Assembly: GCA_902523515.1 (NCBI GenBank)
Contig: CABYZT010000006.1
Span: forward strand, 18,339 to 82,338
Source of the DNA: an uncultured Pelagibacteraceae bacterium
Lineage (GTDB): Bacteria > Pseudomonadota > Alphaproteobacteria > Pelagibacterales > Pelagibacteraceae
Reading direction: 5' to 3'
Length of the DNA: 64,000 bases
Made by a program: the position numbers and the translations under genes
Part shown: positions 9,213-17,573 of the stretch, piece after piece
How positions within the stretch are numbered: position 1 is the stretch's first letter
How the letters are laid out: each line of letters opens with the position of its first letter
Notes under the pieces: model-generated
The model's database searches: none
What the model saw: only the letters and a program-made list of their open reading frames with translations
Told to the model about the DNA's origin: nothing

Positions 9213-9629
9213 ATGAAAAGACAGTTCAAGTATCCTAAGCACTTCGAAGAACAAAAAAAAATCCCAAAACTTACTCAAAAAAGAATTCAATTAGCAGAAA
9301 TATCACTTGGAGATTTTGAAGGAAGATTAGCTAATGAATTATTGAATTGGTTTTCTTTAACCCCACAACATTGGATAATGTTACATATGGTTATGCTTGC
9401 TTATTACAAAAATAAATCAATAACTAAAAATCAATTACTTAAAGTAATTGAAAAATCATATTTAACTTCAAATGTTTATATCGATACTGCAATTAAAAAA
9501 GGTTATTTTAGAATTATAAGAAATGAGAGGGACAAGAGATCTATATTTATTTTACCCTCAGTAATTACCATTAAAACCTTTGAGGAATTTATTGATAGGA
9601 GAGATATTCTATATAAAGGAATTAAATGA
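9213..9629 (+). CDS. MarR-like winged-helix transcriptional regulator
   Basis: A 138-residue protein with a predicted winged helix: ITKNQLLKVI and SNVYIDTAIKKGYF form the helix-turn-helix region and RIIRNERDKRSIFI the wing, as in MarR-family regulators, which bind DNA as dimers and often respond to small acids. The N-terminus is basic. Its stop overlaps the PanB-like start as ATGA, so the two are translationally coupled and the regulator probably controls this local operon. The family match is by pattern only and is weaker than for the enzymes around it. Confidence 0.65.
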   Translation: MKRQFKYPKHFEEQKKIPKLTQKRIQLAEISLGDFEGRLANELLNWFSLTPQHWIMLHMVMLAYYKNKSITKNQLLKVIEKSYLTSNVYIDTAIKKGYFRIIRNERDKRSIFILPSVITIKTFEEFIDRRDILYKGIK

Positions 9630-10441
9630 AGAATATCTATACTTGGGCTGCTAAACCGGCAAAACGAACTTTGACTGTTGGGGATTTAAAAGCAGCAAAA
9701 GGAAAAAGAAAATTTACACAAGTTACAGCGAATAGTGTTGAAGAAGCCGAAGCAGCCGAAAAAGCAGGCTTTGATATGATTATATCAAATGCAAAAAATG
9801 TACTTCCTGTAAGAGAAGGTTCAAAAAATTTATTTTTAACAGCTGCTTTGGTGTTGAATGAGTTTGTAACTGCAGAAGATATTATGCGTGGAGCTTTTAA
9901 AGCATTAGAGAATGGTGCGGATGCAGTTATGACACCAAGAAGTATGGATATAGTTGAAATGCTGGCTAAGGAAGATGTTCCAGTAATGGGGCATTTAGGT
10001 TTAGTTCCAAGAAAATCTACTTGGATTGGTGGCTTAAGAGCAGTTGGCAAAACTGCTGATGAAGCTTACGAACTTTTTCAAAAATTCAAAAGATTAGAAG
10101 ATGCAGGCGCTTTTTCTGCAGAGTGTGAAGTAATACCTGAAAACGTAATGGGTGAAATTTCAAAGCGTACAGATATTGTTACTGTTTCATTAGGTTCAGG
10201 GAAAAATGCTGATGTAATGTATTTATTTATGGAAGATATCTGTGGTGATACTAAAAATCCTCCAAGACATTCAAAAGCATATGGAAATTTATTGAAACTT
10301 AGAAATGAAATAAAACTAGAAAGAGTAAAGGCTCTAAAGGCTTTTAAAAAAGATTCAATGAATGGAAAATTTCCTGGAAAAAAACAATCTTCTAATTTAG
10401 AAGAAAAACAATTCGAGGAATTTTTAGAACAACTTGATTAG
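9626..10441 (+). CDS. PanB-like (ketopantoate hydroxymethyltransferase-family) protein with altered active site
   Basis: A 271-residue TIM-barrel protein of the PEP-mutase/PanB superfamily. The motif VMGHLGLVPRKSTWIGG resembles PanB GHxGLTPQ, and SAECEVIPENVM resembles the PanB EAVP region. The usual PanB KLEGG segment, with its substrate-binding Lys and catalytic-region Glu, is replaced by VMTPRSMD, and the metal-binding Asp-Ser region reads IISNAKN. It may therefore be a subfamily with another lyase or aldol reaction. Its start overlaps the MarR-type gene, and its stop overlaps the convergent aldolase by four bases. Confidence 0.6.
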   Translation: MKNIYTWAAKPAKRTLTVGDLKAAKGKRKFTQVTANSVEEAEAAEKAGFDMIISNAKNVLPVREGSKNLFLTAALVLNEFVTAEDIMRGAFKALENGADAVMTPRSMDIVEMLAKEDVPVMGHLGLVPRKSTWIGGLRAVGKTADEAYELFQKFKRLEDAGAFSAECEVIPENVMGEISKRTDIVTVSLGSGKNADVMYLFMEDICGDTKNPPRHSKAYGNLLKLRNEIKLERVKALKAFKKDSMNGKFPGKKQSSNLEEKQFEEFLEQLD

Positions 10442-11232
10442 TAAGTTGAGTTATCGTCTTTTTTTGATAAAGAACCCTTCATTTTATCTACTGTGGCTTT
10501 AGCACCAGCACTTAAAGCTCTTAAATCAGATGCTATAGTCACAAAATCAAAACCTTTTTCAATCATCTTGGTAGCATATTCTGTAGTACCATTATGAATT
10601 CCTGCAAAAATATTATTTTTTTTAGCATGTTCTAAAATTCTTAAAATTTCAGAATAAGCTTTTGTAGTCTCTGACCTATCAAAACCAGGTTTTTCACCTA
10701 TTGCTAAACTTAAATCTGCTGGGCCAATATAAATACCATCGACACCTGGTGTAGACATTATCTCATTAAGATTTTCTAAAGATTCTTTTGTTTCGATCAT
10801 TGCTAATTTCAGTATTTCTTCATTAGCGTGATCAGCATAATCAGCTCCACCATAAATTAGACCTCGTATAGGGCCAAAACTTCTGTAGCCATCAGGTGGA
10901 TACATGCATGCTTGAACAAAATTTTCTGCCTCTTTTTTATTGCTTACCATTGGACAAATAATTCCATAACAACCAGCATCTAAAATTTTCATAATTTGAC
11001 CTGGTTCATTCCAGTTAACTCTAGCTAAAGGAGTTACATCTGTTGTTGATATTGTTTGCATCATTGGAAGTGCATTACTGTAATCAACTAAACCATGTTG
11101 CATATCTACTGTAAGAGAATCCCATCCTTGATGAGCCATTGCTTCAGCAGATGCTGTGCTTGGGATGGCACACCAACCATTGATTACAGGTTTACCTTCC
11201 TTCATCATTTGTTTGATTTTATTTTTTCTCAT
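10438..11232 (-). CDS. HpcH/HpaI family aldolase
   Basis: Class II (metal-dependent) pyruvate aldolase family, 264 residues, similar to 2-keto-3-deoxy-L-rhamnonate and 4-hydroxy-2-oxoheptanedioate aldolases. VDMQHGLVDY holds the conserved His, ARVNWNEP the pyruvate-binding Arg, and the metal ligands are probably the Glu in AMIETKESL and the Asp in YIGPADLSLA. It splits a 2-oxo-hydroxy acid into pyruvate or a homologue and an aldehyde. The aldehyde dehydrogenase lies three bases upstream on the same strand and could oxidise the aldehyde product. Confidence 0.88.
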   Translation of the reverse strand: MRKNKIKQMMKEGKPVINGWCAIPSTASAEAMAHQGWDSLTVDMQHGLVDYSNALPMMQTISTTDVTPLARVNWNEPGQIMKILDAGCYGIICPMVSNKKEAENFVQACMYPPDGYRSFGPIRGLIYGGADYADHANEEILKLAMIETKESLENLNEIMSTPGVDGIYIGPADLSLAIGEKPGFDRSETTKAYSEILRILEHAKKNNIFAGIHNGTTEYATKMIEKGFDFVTIASDLRALSAGAKATVDKMKGSLSKKDDNSTY

Positions 11233-11235
11233 TTT

Positions 11236-12678
11236 CTAGATTTTTAAACCCATGTGAGTGTATTTCACATTTAGATAATCTTTTATCGCGCCTGAACCAC
11301 CTTCACGTCCATAACCAGTTTGTTTTATTCCTCCAAAAGGTGCCTCAGCAATAGCAACAACTCCAGTATTTACTGCAACACAACCTGACTCTAATTTCTC
11401 AGATCCAATGTGAGCTTTGTCCATAGAGTTAGTGTATAAATAACTACATAATCCTAAGTCATTATCATTTGCTCTTTCAATTACTTCGTCGAAAGTTTTA
11501 AAAGTTAAAATTGGAACTAGTGGACCGAAAGGCTCTTCTTTCATGATTGTAAAATTATCTTTAACGTCATCAAAGACTGTTGGTTCATAATAATATCCCT
11601 TATTGAAACCAGAGGGTTTTTGTCCACCCATTAACACTTTAGCTCCTTCCTTTTTAGTAGTTTCAACTAGTTTTTCTATTTCTTCTAATCTCTTAGCAGT
11701 AGTTAAAGGGCCCAGATCCACACCTTCATCCATACCGTTTCCAATTTTTAATTTTTTTGCTCTTTCAATGAAAGCATTAACAAAATCCTCTTTTCTGTTT
11801 TCTTGGATATAAAATCTATTAGGTGAAATACAGACCTGACCGTTATTTCTAAATTTACCAGTTATTGCTATATCAGCTACTTTGTTCATATCTACATCTT
11901 CACACACAATAAAAGGCGAGTGCCCACTAAGTTCCATAGTAACTCTTTGAACTTTATCAGCTGCTTTTTTTAAAATAATTTTACCAACTCTAGTTGATCC
12001 AGTAACTGAAACTTTTTTAATTATATCAGACTCCATTAATTCATTTGATATTTCAGCAGGATCGCCTGACAAAAGACTAACAACACCATCTGGTACACCT
12101 GCCTCTTTGCAAATATTTACTAATTCCATTACAGCGCCAGGAGTAATTACATCTGGTTTACAAATTACTGAACATCCTGCAGCTAGGGCAGTAGAAATTT
12201 TTCTAGATGCTAAAACTATTGGGAAATTCCAAGGAACTAAAGCTGCAACAACTCCAACGGGTTGATAATATACATGAACCCTTGTATCTGGAAATCTACT
12301 TTGTTGTGTTTGACCATAAATTCTTTTTGTTTCTTCAGCATTCCACTCAAAAATATCAGCTCCACCACCTACTTCACCAACAGCTTCTGCAAGAGGCTTT
12401 CCAACTTCAAGAGTTAACCATTTTGCTATAACATCTTTTTTCTCTCTCATCATGTCTGCAATTTTTCTAAGTACGTAAGCTCTTTGCCATGGCGCAGTAT
12501 TTTTCCAAACTTCCAAACCTTTTTCTGCAGACTTTAATGCTTTTTGTACTTCAATAGATGAAGCTTTTGATGCTTTTCCAATTACTTCTTCTGTTGCAGG
12601 GTTGATTACGTCGTAAGTTTCTTTTTTTTCTGCTTGTTGCCACTTACCATCAATGAATTGTCCAAATTTTTCGTACAT
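11236..12678 (-). CDS. NAD(P)-dependent aldehyde dehydrogenase
   Basis: Aldehyde dehydrogenase of 480 residues, normal for the family. The catalytic Cys is in NNGQVCISPNRF and the general-base Glu in VTMELSGHSPF, where the usual ELGGK reads ELSGH. PWNFPIV and SVTGSTRVG form the cofactor site, and the ending APFGGIKQTGYGREGG is typical. The succinate-semialdehyde/glycolaldehyde-type group is the nearest match by eye. It is the first gene of a minus-strand pair with the aldolase and diverges from iolD. The methylmalonate-semialdehyde enzyme IolA is a less likely identity. Confidence 0.88.
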   Translation of the reverse strand: MYEKFGQFIDGKWQQAEKKETYDVINPATEEVIGKASKASSIEVQKALKSAEKGLEVWKNTAPWQRAYVLRKIADMMREKKDVIAKWLTLEVGKPLAEAVGEVGGGADIFEWNAEETKRIYGQTQQSRFPDTRVHVYYQPVGVVAALVPWNFPIVLASRKISTALAAGCSVICKPDVITPGAVMELVNICKEAGVPDGVVSLLSGDPAEISNELMESDIIKKVSVTGSTRVGKIILKKAADKVQRVTMELSGHSPFIVCEDVDMNKVADIAITGKFRNNGQVCISPNRFYIQENRKEDFVNAFIERAKKLKIGNGMDEGVDLGPLTTAKRLEEIEKLVETTKKEGAKVLMGGQKPSGFNKGYYYEPTVFDDVKDNFTIMKEEPFGPLVPILTFKTFDEVIERANDNDLGLCSYLYTNSMDKAHIGSEKLESGCVAVNTGVVAIAEAPFGGIKQTGYGREGGSGAIKDYLNVKYTHMGLKI

Positions 12679-12723
12679 AGAATTTATTTTTAAGTTTACT
12701 TAGTTAGGTTTTTTATTTTATAA

Positions 12724-12754
12724 ATAGAATTATATATAAACACTATACATATTA
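12724..12754. promoter_or_regulatory. AT-rich string resembling the 8143-8174 element (weak operator candidate)
   Basis: The 92-base divergent gap between the aldehyde dehydrogenase and iolD contains ATAGAATTATATATA followed by CACTATACATATT. This aligns with the element at 8143-8174 with a few single-base gaps; both have ATAG and CTAT separated by 15-16 bases. Shared control is a possibility only, because base composition alone makes such matches common. Confidence 0.2.
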
Positions 12755-12770
12755 AAAGATAAACATATTA

Positions 12771-14615
12771 ATGAAAAAAATTACTCTCACATGTGCTCAC
12801 GCTATAGTAAAATATTTGATTGCTCAGAAAATATTAATTAATGGTAAAAAAGAACCATTATTTCCAGGTGTCTTTGGGATCTTTGGACATGGAAATGTAG
12901 CTTGCTTAGGTCAAGCACTAGAAGAAAATAAAAATGAACTTCCAACATATAGAGGACACCATGAACAGAATATGGCTCTAACTGGAATTGGTTATTCTAG
13001 GGCAAAAAGACGACAACAAATTTTTGTAGCAACATCCTCTGTTGGACCTGGTGCAACAAATATGGTTACAGCTGCAGCAGTTGCTTTGAGTAACAGATTA
13101 CCTATTTTGTTTTTACCAGGAGATACTTATGCAAACAGAATGCCAGATCCGGTGTTGCAACAAGTTGAGCATTTTAATAATCCTGGAATAACAGCTAATG
13201 ATGCGTTTAAACCAGTTACAAGATATTTTGATCGAATAACTAGACCAGAACAGATTATTCAATCATTCCCAGCAGCAGTTCATACAATGTTAGATCCTGC
13301 AGACTGTGGTCCAGCATGTATTGCTTTAAGCCAAGATGTACAAGGTCAAACCTTTGATTATCCAGAAGAGTTTTTTAAAGAAAGAGTACACGCAATTAGA
13401 AGACCAAGACCAGACGAATTTCAAATTAAAGAGGCAGCAGAAAAAATTAAGTCATCTAAAAATCCGATTATAATTTCAGGTGGTGGGGTTTTTTACTCAG
13501 ATGCAATGGAGGAGTTGAGTCAGTTCGCGATCAAACATAATATACCAGTTACGCAAACTGTAATGGGATATTCTACAATGAAAAGAGACCATTCTCATTT
13601 TGCAGGTCAAATTGGTGGTTTAGGTGGAAAAAATACAAATACTTTAGCAAAAGAAACAGATTTAGCAATTGCAGTTGGAACCAAACTTGCAGATTTTACA
13701 ACTGGATCATGGGCGAATTTTGAAAACAAAAATTTTAAACTAGTTTCAATAAATGTATCAAGATTTGATGCTAACAAACATTTAGCGCAAGCTGTCATTG
13801 GAGATGCTAAAGTTTCATTAACAGAGCTTTCACAAGTATTAGGTAGCTGGAAAGCCGGAGAAGAATGGAATAAAAAATCTCAAATTGAACTCAAATCATG
13901 GAATGATCATATAGATAAAGAGAGTGCGCCGACAAATCAAGAGGTTCCAAGCTATGTCCAGGTAATTGGTGCAATTTATAGAAACTCTGACCCAACAGAT
14001 ATAGCAGTTACCGCAGCAGGAGGCTTAGTTGGTGAAGTTGTTCAAGTTTGGAGACCTAGAGAATTAAATACTCATGAAACAGAGTGGGGTTTTAGTTGTA
14101 TGAGTTATGAAATTTCAGGAGCACTTGGAATAAAAATGGCAAATCCAGATAAAGAAGTAATTTCTTTTGTAGGAGATGGCTCTTATCTTTTAAATAACAC
14201 AGATATTTATTCATCAGTTATTACAAAAAATAAATTAATAATTATAGTTTGTGATAACGGAGGGTTTGCAGTTATCAATCGACTTCAATTATTTAAAGGT
14301 GGTAAAGAATATAATAACTTATTAAAGAGCTCTAATACTCCTGGATTAGTTGATGTTGATTTTGCAAAACACGCAGAAAGTATGGGAGCTAAATCAGAAC
14401 ATGTTAATTCAATTTCAGATCTTGAAGCTGCATTTAAAAGAGCAAAAGCATCTGATGTAACATACGTTATTTCAATTAAAACTCATGCCTATAAGTGGGT
14501 TGAGGGTTCTGCTTTTTGGGACAGTCCAACACTTGAAATTCCTAAAACTAAAGAAAATGAAGAGGCTTTAAAACTTTATAAAGAGGGAAAAGATAAACAA
14601 AGACAAGGCGTATAA
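12771..14615 (+). CDS. iolD: 3D-(3,5/4)-trihydroxycyclohexane-1,2-dione hydrolase IolD
   Basis: Thiamin-diphosphate enzyme that opens the cyclic dione in myo-inositol catabolism to 5-deoxy-glucuronate. The 614-residue length and three-domain layout fit IolD. IFGHGNVACLGQAL and YRGHHEQNMA hold the ThDP-activating Glu; the central domain has PIIISGGGV; the ThDP/metal motif GDGSYLLNN ends in VCDNGGF near residues 470-500. It diverges from the aldehyde dehydrogenase and is followed after six bases by a Gfo/Idh/MocA gene. Its need for thiamin links it to the thiamin-precursor transporter further along the window. Confidence 0.93.
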   Translation: MKKITLTCAHAIVKYLIAQKILINGKKEPLFPGVFGIFGHGNVACLGQALEENKNELPTYRGHHEQNMALTGIGYSRAKRRQQIFVATSSVGPGATNMVTAAAVALSNRLPILFLPGDTYANRMPDPVLQQVEHFNNPGITANDAFKPVTRYFDRITRPEQIIQSFPAAVHTMLDPADCGPACIALSQDVQGQTFDYPEEFFKERVHAIRRPRPDEFQIKEAAEKIKSSKNPIIISGGGVFYSDAMEELSQFAIKHNIPVTQTVMGYSTMKRDHSHFAGQIGGLGGKNTNTLAKETDLAIAVGTKLADFTTGSWANFENKNFKLVSINVSRFDANKHLAQAVIGDAKVSLTELSQVLGSWKAGEEWNKKSQIELKSWNDHIDKESAPTNQEVPSYVQVIGAIYRNSDPTDIAVTAAGGLVGEVVQVWRPRELNTHETEWGFSCMSYEISGALGIKMANPDKEVISFVGDGSYLLNNTDIYSSVITKNKLIIIVCDNGGFAVINRLQLFKGGKEYNNLLKSSNTPGLVDVDFAKHAESMGAKSEHVNSISDLEAAFKRAKASDVTYVISIKTHAYKWVEGSAFWDSPTLEIPKTKENEEALKLYKEGKDKQRQGV

Positions 14616-14621
14616 ATCTTT

Positions 14622-15776
14622 ATGAATAAAATTTTTAAGGTCGGTCTTATAGGCTGTGGTCACATCGCCGAGACATACTTTAGAGGGCAACAATATTTTA
14701 ATAATTTTAAAATAATTGCCTGTGCCGATATTGATCAAAAAGCAGCCGATAAATGTGCAAAATTATACAATATTAAATCTAAAACAGTTTCAGAAATTTT
14801 AAAAGATAATGAAATAGAAGTTATTTTAAATTTAACAATTCCACAATCTCATTATTCAGTATCAAAAAAAGTTTTGAACTCAGGTAAACATGTTTATTCA
14901 GAAAAACCACTAGCAACTTATTTTGCAAAAGGTAAAGAACTCGTCTTACTAGCAAAAAAAAATAAACTTTATCTTGGAAATGCTCCAGATACATTTTTAG
15001 GTGGAGGAATTCAAAAAGCTAGAGAATTAATTGACTCAGATTTGATTGGGGAGATTAAACTTGGTAATGCAATTTTTGCATTTCCTGGAGTAGAGTCTTT
15101 TCATCCAAAACCTGAGTCTTGGTATAAAAAAGAAGGAGGTCCAGTAATCGATATGGGACCATATTTTTTTACAACATTGGTAAATTTACTTGGACCTGCA
15201 AAACAAGTTCAAGGAAGAACATTAACTGCTTTTAAAAAGAGAATTTATGGAGTGGGACCTAAAAAAAACAAATCATTTAAAGTGGAAACACCTACAACAT
15301 ATTTAGCGACAATCCAATTTCACAGTGGTGCTATAATTCAGGTAACACTCTCATTTGATGTAATTAATCATCAAAGAAACCATATGGAGCTTTATGGCAC
15401 AAAAGGATCAATTATTGTTCCAGATCCTAATATGTTTGGGGGCTCTGTTTTTATTTCTGTTACAGAAGGTGGAAAATGGGGTGAACATAAAACAGACAAG
15501 ATGCATTTAGGAAAAATAAACATAACTTCATCTAGTGGAAGATCAAATGAAGCTGCTACAAATGCAAACTATCGGAGTGTTGGCTTATCTGAAATGTTAT
15601 ATTCTATTCAAAAAAACAAAAAACATAGGTGTTCAGGTGATTTATCTTTACATGTATTAGATATAATCGAGTCAACCATGAGGGCAGCTAACACAGGAAC
15701 TCCTCAAAAAATAGAAACAATGTGTGATAGACCAAAAAAATTTACTGAAGAAGAAGTAAAAAAAATTTTAATTTAG
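14622..15776 (+). CDS. Gfo/Idh/MocA family oxidoreductase
   Basis: NAD(P)-dependent sugar or polyol dehydrogenase of 384 residues. The Rossmann motif GLIGCGHIAE is at the N-terminus, SEKPLAT holds the conserved Lys, and GGPVIDMGPYFFTTLVNLLG is the active-site helix, in which the usual His is replaced by aromatic residues. ELYGTKGSIIVPDPN is the family C-terminal strand motif. It lies six bases after iolD and directly abuts the next dehydrogenase gene, suggesting a shared transcript. A substrate cannot be assigned; scyllo-inositol or an inositol derivative is reasonable from position. Confidence 0.82.
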   Translation: MNKIFKVGLIGCGHIAETYFRGQQYFNNFKIIACADIDQKAADKCAKLYNIKSKTVSEILKDNEIEVILNLTIPQSHYSVSKKVLNSGKHVYSEKPLATYFAKGKELVLLAKKNKLYLGNAPDTFLGGGIQKARELIDSDLIGEIKLGNAIFAFPGVESFHPKPESWYKKEGGPVIDMGPYFFTTLVNLLGPAKQVQGRTLTAFKKRIYGVGPKKNKSFKVETPTTYLATIQFHSGAIIQVTLSFDVINHQRNHMELYGTKGSIIVPDPNMFGGSVFISVTEGGKWGEHKTDKMHLGKINITSSSGRSNEAATNANYRSVGLSEMLYSIQKNKKHRCSGDLSLHVLDIIESTMRAANTGTPQKIETMCDRPKKFTEEEVKKILI

Positions 15777-16799
15777 ATGTCAAAACCAATTGTTATATCT
15801 GATCCTTTTCCAAGAACATTGGATCTGATTTTTACAAAAAAAAAATTAAAAGAATTAAAAACAAAATATAAAGTTTTAATAGCACCTAATGAAAAAAAAA
15901 GACAATTTTATGAAAACTATATTAATAAAGCTACTTTCATTATGGGTCAGCCAGACTTAGATAAAAAAATTTTGTCAAAAGCAAAAAAATTAAAAGCAAT
16001 AATAAATGTTGAAAGTAATTTTATGAACAATGTTGATTATACTTATTGTTCTCAAAAAGGAATCCATGTAATTGCAACCTCTCCAGTATTTTCAAAGCCT
16101 GTAGCAGAAATTGCATTAGGAATGACACTTTCTTTGTTAAGAAATATTCATAATGCTCATTTTGATTTTGTAAAAGGTAAAGAGAAATATGGATTAGAAA
16201 GTAATTTAAAAGCATCACTTTTATCAGGAAAAAAAATTGGATTATTAGGATTTGGCGACCTAGCAAAATCTTTATATCCACTGTTGCTGCCTTTTACTAA
16301 AGATATAAATGTTTATGACCCTTGGTTGTCTAAGAACAAAATTAAAAGCTTTGGATTTAATCCAGTTAGCTTAAATAATATGTTTAAAACGTGCGAAATT
16401 ATTTACGTATTAGCAGCAGTAACTACTAAAAATAAAAATTTAGTAAATAAACGTTTAATTAATAAAATGAAAACAAACTCATTATTTATATTGATGAGTC
16501 GAGCAGCAGTTGTAAATTTTAAAGACTTGATCACGAGAGTTAAAAAGGGAGATATTTATGTAGCTACAGATGTATTTCCTGAGGAGCCAGTGAGAAAAAA
16601 TGACCCAATCAGAAAAGTTAAAAATATTTTGTTTTCAGCACACAGAGCTGGAGCTTTGACAGAGGCTTTTTTTGCTATGGGGGACATAGTTTTAAAGGAC
16701 ATGCATTTAATATCAAAAAATTTAAAACCTAAATTTTGTAAAAAGGCTGAATTAAAGACAGTAGGATTATTAGCTTCAAAACCAGTTGCAATTAATTGA
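15777..16799 (+). CDS. D-isomer-specific 2-hydroxyacid dehydrogenase family protein
   Basis: 340-residue NAD-dependent hydroxyacid dehydrogenase-like protein. The nucleotide-binding loop is GLLGFGDLAKSL; catalytic-type residues are Arg in LMSRAAVVNF, Glu in PEEPVR and His in FSAHRAGAL. It lacks the ACT domain of long SerA proteins. The start codon directly follows the previous stop, so translational coupling is likely, and the ABC transporter starts 22 bases after its end. A role in 2-keto acid or lactonate metabolism of the imported sugar is inference from position. It is clearly different from the other family member at 4.2-5.2 kb. Confidence 0.82.
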   Translation: MSKPIVISDPFPRTLDLIFTKKKLKELKTKYKVLIAPNEKKRQFYENYINKATFIMGQPDLDKKILSKAKKLKAIINVESNFMNNVDYTYCSQKGIHVIATSPVFSKPVAEIALGMTLSLLRNIHNAHFDFVKGKEKYGLESNLKASLLSGKKIGLLGFGDLAKSLYPLLLPFTKDINVYDPWLSKNKIKSFGFNPVSLNNMFKTCEIIYVLAAVTTKNKNLVNKRLINKMKTNSLFILMSRAAVVNFKDLITRVKKGDIYVATDVFPEEPVRKNDPIRKVKNILFSAHRAGALTEAFFAMGDIVLKDMHLISKNLKPKFCKKAELKTVGLLASKPVAIN

Positions 16800-16821
16800 T
16801 ATTTTAATAATTTTATAATTT

Positions 16822-17571
16822 ATGTCATCAACTACCAATCCACTACTAGAAGCAAAAGGAATAACAAAATATTTTGGAACCATAACAGCATTGGAGAACG
16901 TAAACTTAAAAGTTCACGCAGGAGAATGCTTAGGTGTTGTCGGAGATAATGGAGCTGGCAAATCAACTTTGATGAAAGTATTATCTGGTCTTTATAAACC
17001 TAGTGCAGGCTCATTATTCTTTCAAGGTAAAGAGGAAATTTTAGAAAGTCCAAGAGACTCTCAAAACTTAGGATTAGAAATGGTTTATCAAGATCTTGCG
17101 CTAGCAGGTAACTTACCAATAGGAGAAAATATATTTCTTGGAAGAGAACCCACTAAAAATTTAGGATTTATAAAATTATTAGACTTTAATAAAATAAAAG
17201 AATTAACAAATGCTCATCTAGATAAATTAAAAATAAATGTAAAAAGTGCAGATCAGAAAGTAGAGGAACTTTCAGGAGGTCAAAGACAAGCAGTTGCAAT
17301 TGCAAGATCTACAGCTTTTAATGCAAAAGTAGTAATTATGGATGAACCAACTGCTGCATTAGCAATCAAAGAAGTGGGCAAAGTATTAGATCTGATTAAT
17401 AGTTTAAAAAAAACAGGTGTTGGAGTGATTGTAATAAGTCATAGAATGGATGATATATTTACAGTATGTGACAGGGTGATGGCTTTGTTTCAGGGAACAA
17501 ATTTTGCGGAAGCTAGCCTATCAAATACCTCTAGAGATGAAGTGATTGGTTGGATTATGGGAAAAAAATAA
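16822..17571 (+). CDS. Sugar ABC transporter ATPase, single-domain FrcA type
   Basis: ATP-binding subunit of a CUT2-type sugar importer. Walker A is GDNGAGKST, the signature is LSGGQRQAVAIARS and Walker B VVIMDEPTAAL, with the switch His in VISHRMDD. At 249 residues it has one ABC domain rather than the two fused domains of RbsA, XylG or AraG; half-size ATPases of this kind are known in alphaproteobacterial fructose (Frc) systems. The permease gene begins three bases after its stop. The substrate is probably a pentose, hexose or inositol. Confidence 0.9.
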   Translation: MSSTTNPLLEAKGITKYFGTITALENVNLKVHAGECLGVVGDNGAGKSTLMKVLSGLYKPSAGSLFFQGKEEILESPRDSQNLGLEMVYQDLALAGNLPIGENIFLGREPTKNLGFIKLLDFNKIKELTNAHLDKLKINVKSADQKVEELSGGQRQAVAIARSTAFNAKVVIMDEPTAALAIKEVGKVLDLINSLKKTGVGVIVISHRMDDIFTVCDRVMALFQGTNFAEASLSNTSRDEVIGWIMGKK

Positions 17572-17573
17572 AT

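Noticed and set aside
9637-10050. 137-residue antisense ORF over the PanB-like gene
   Set aside because: Shadow frame of a gene with clear protein motifs; the translation shows no family and its Ala/Ser/Phe-rich composition reflects reverse-strand codon bias.
11236-12678. Naming the aldehyde dehydrogenase IolA (methylmalonate-semialdehyde dehydrogenase)
   Set aside because: Tempting because iol genes flank it, but it is shorter than usual IolA and its motifs look like the succinate-semialdehyde-type group.
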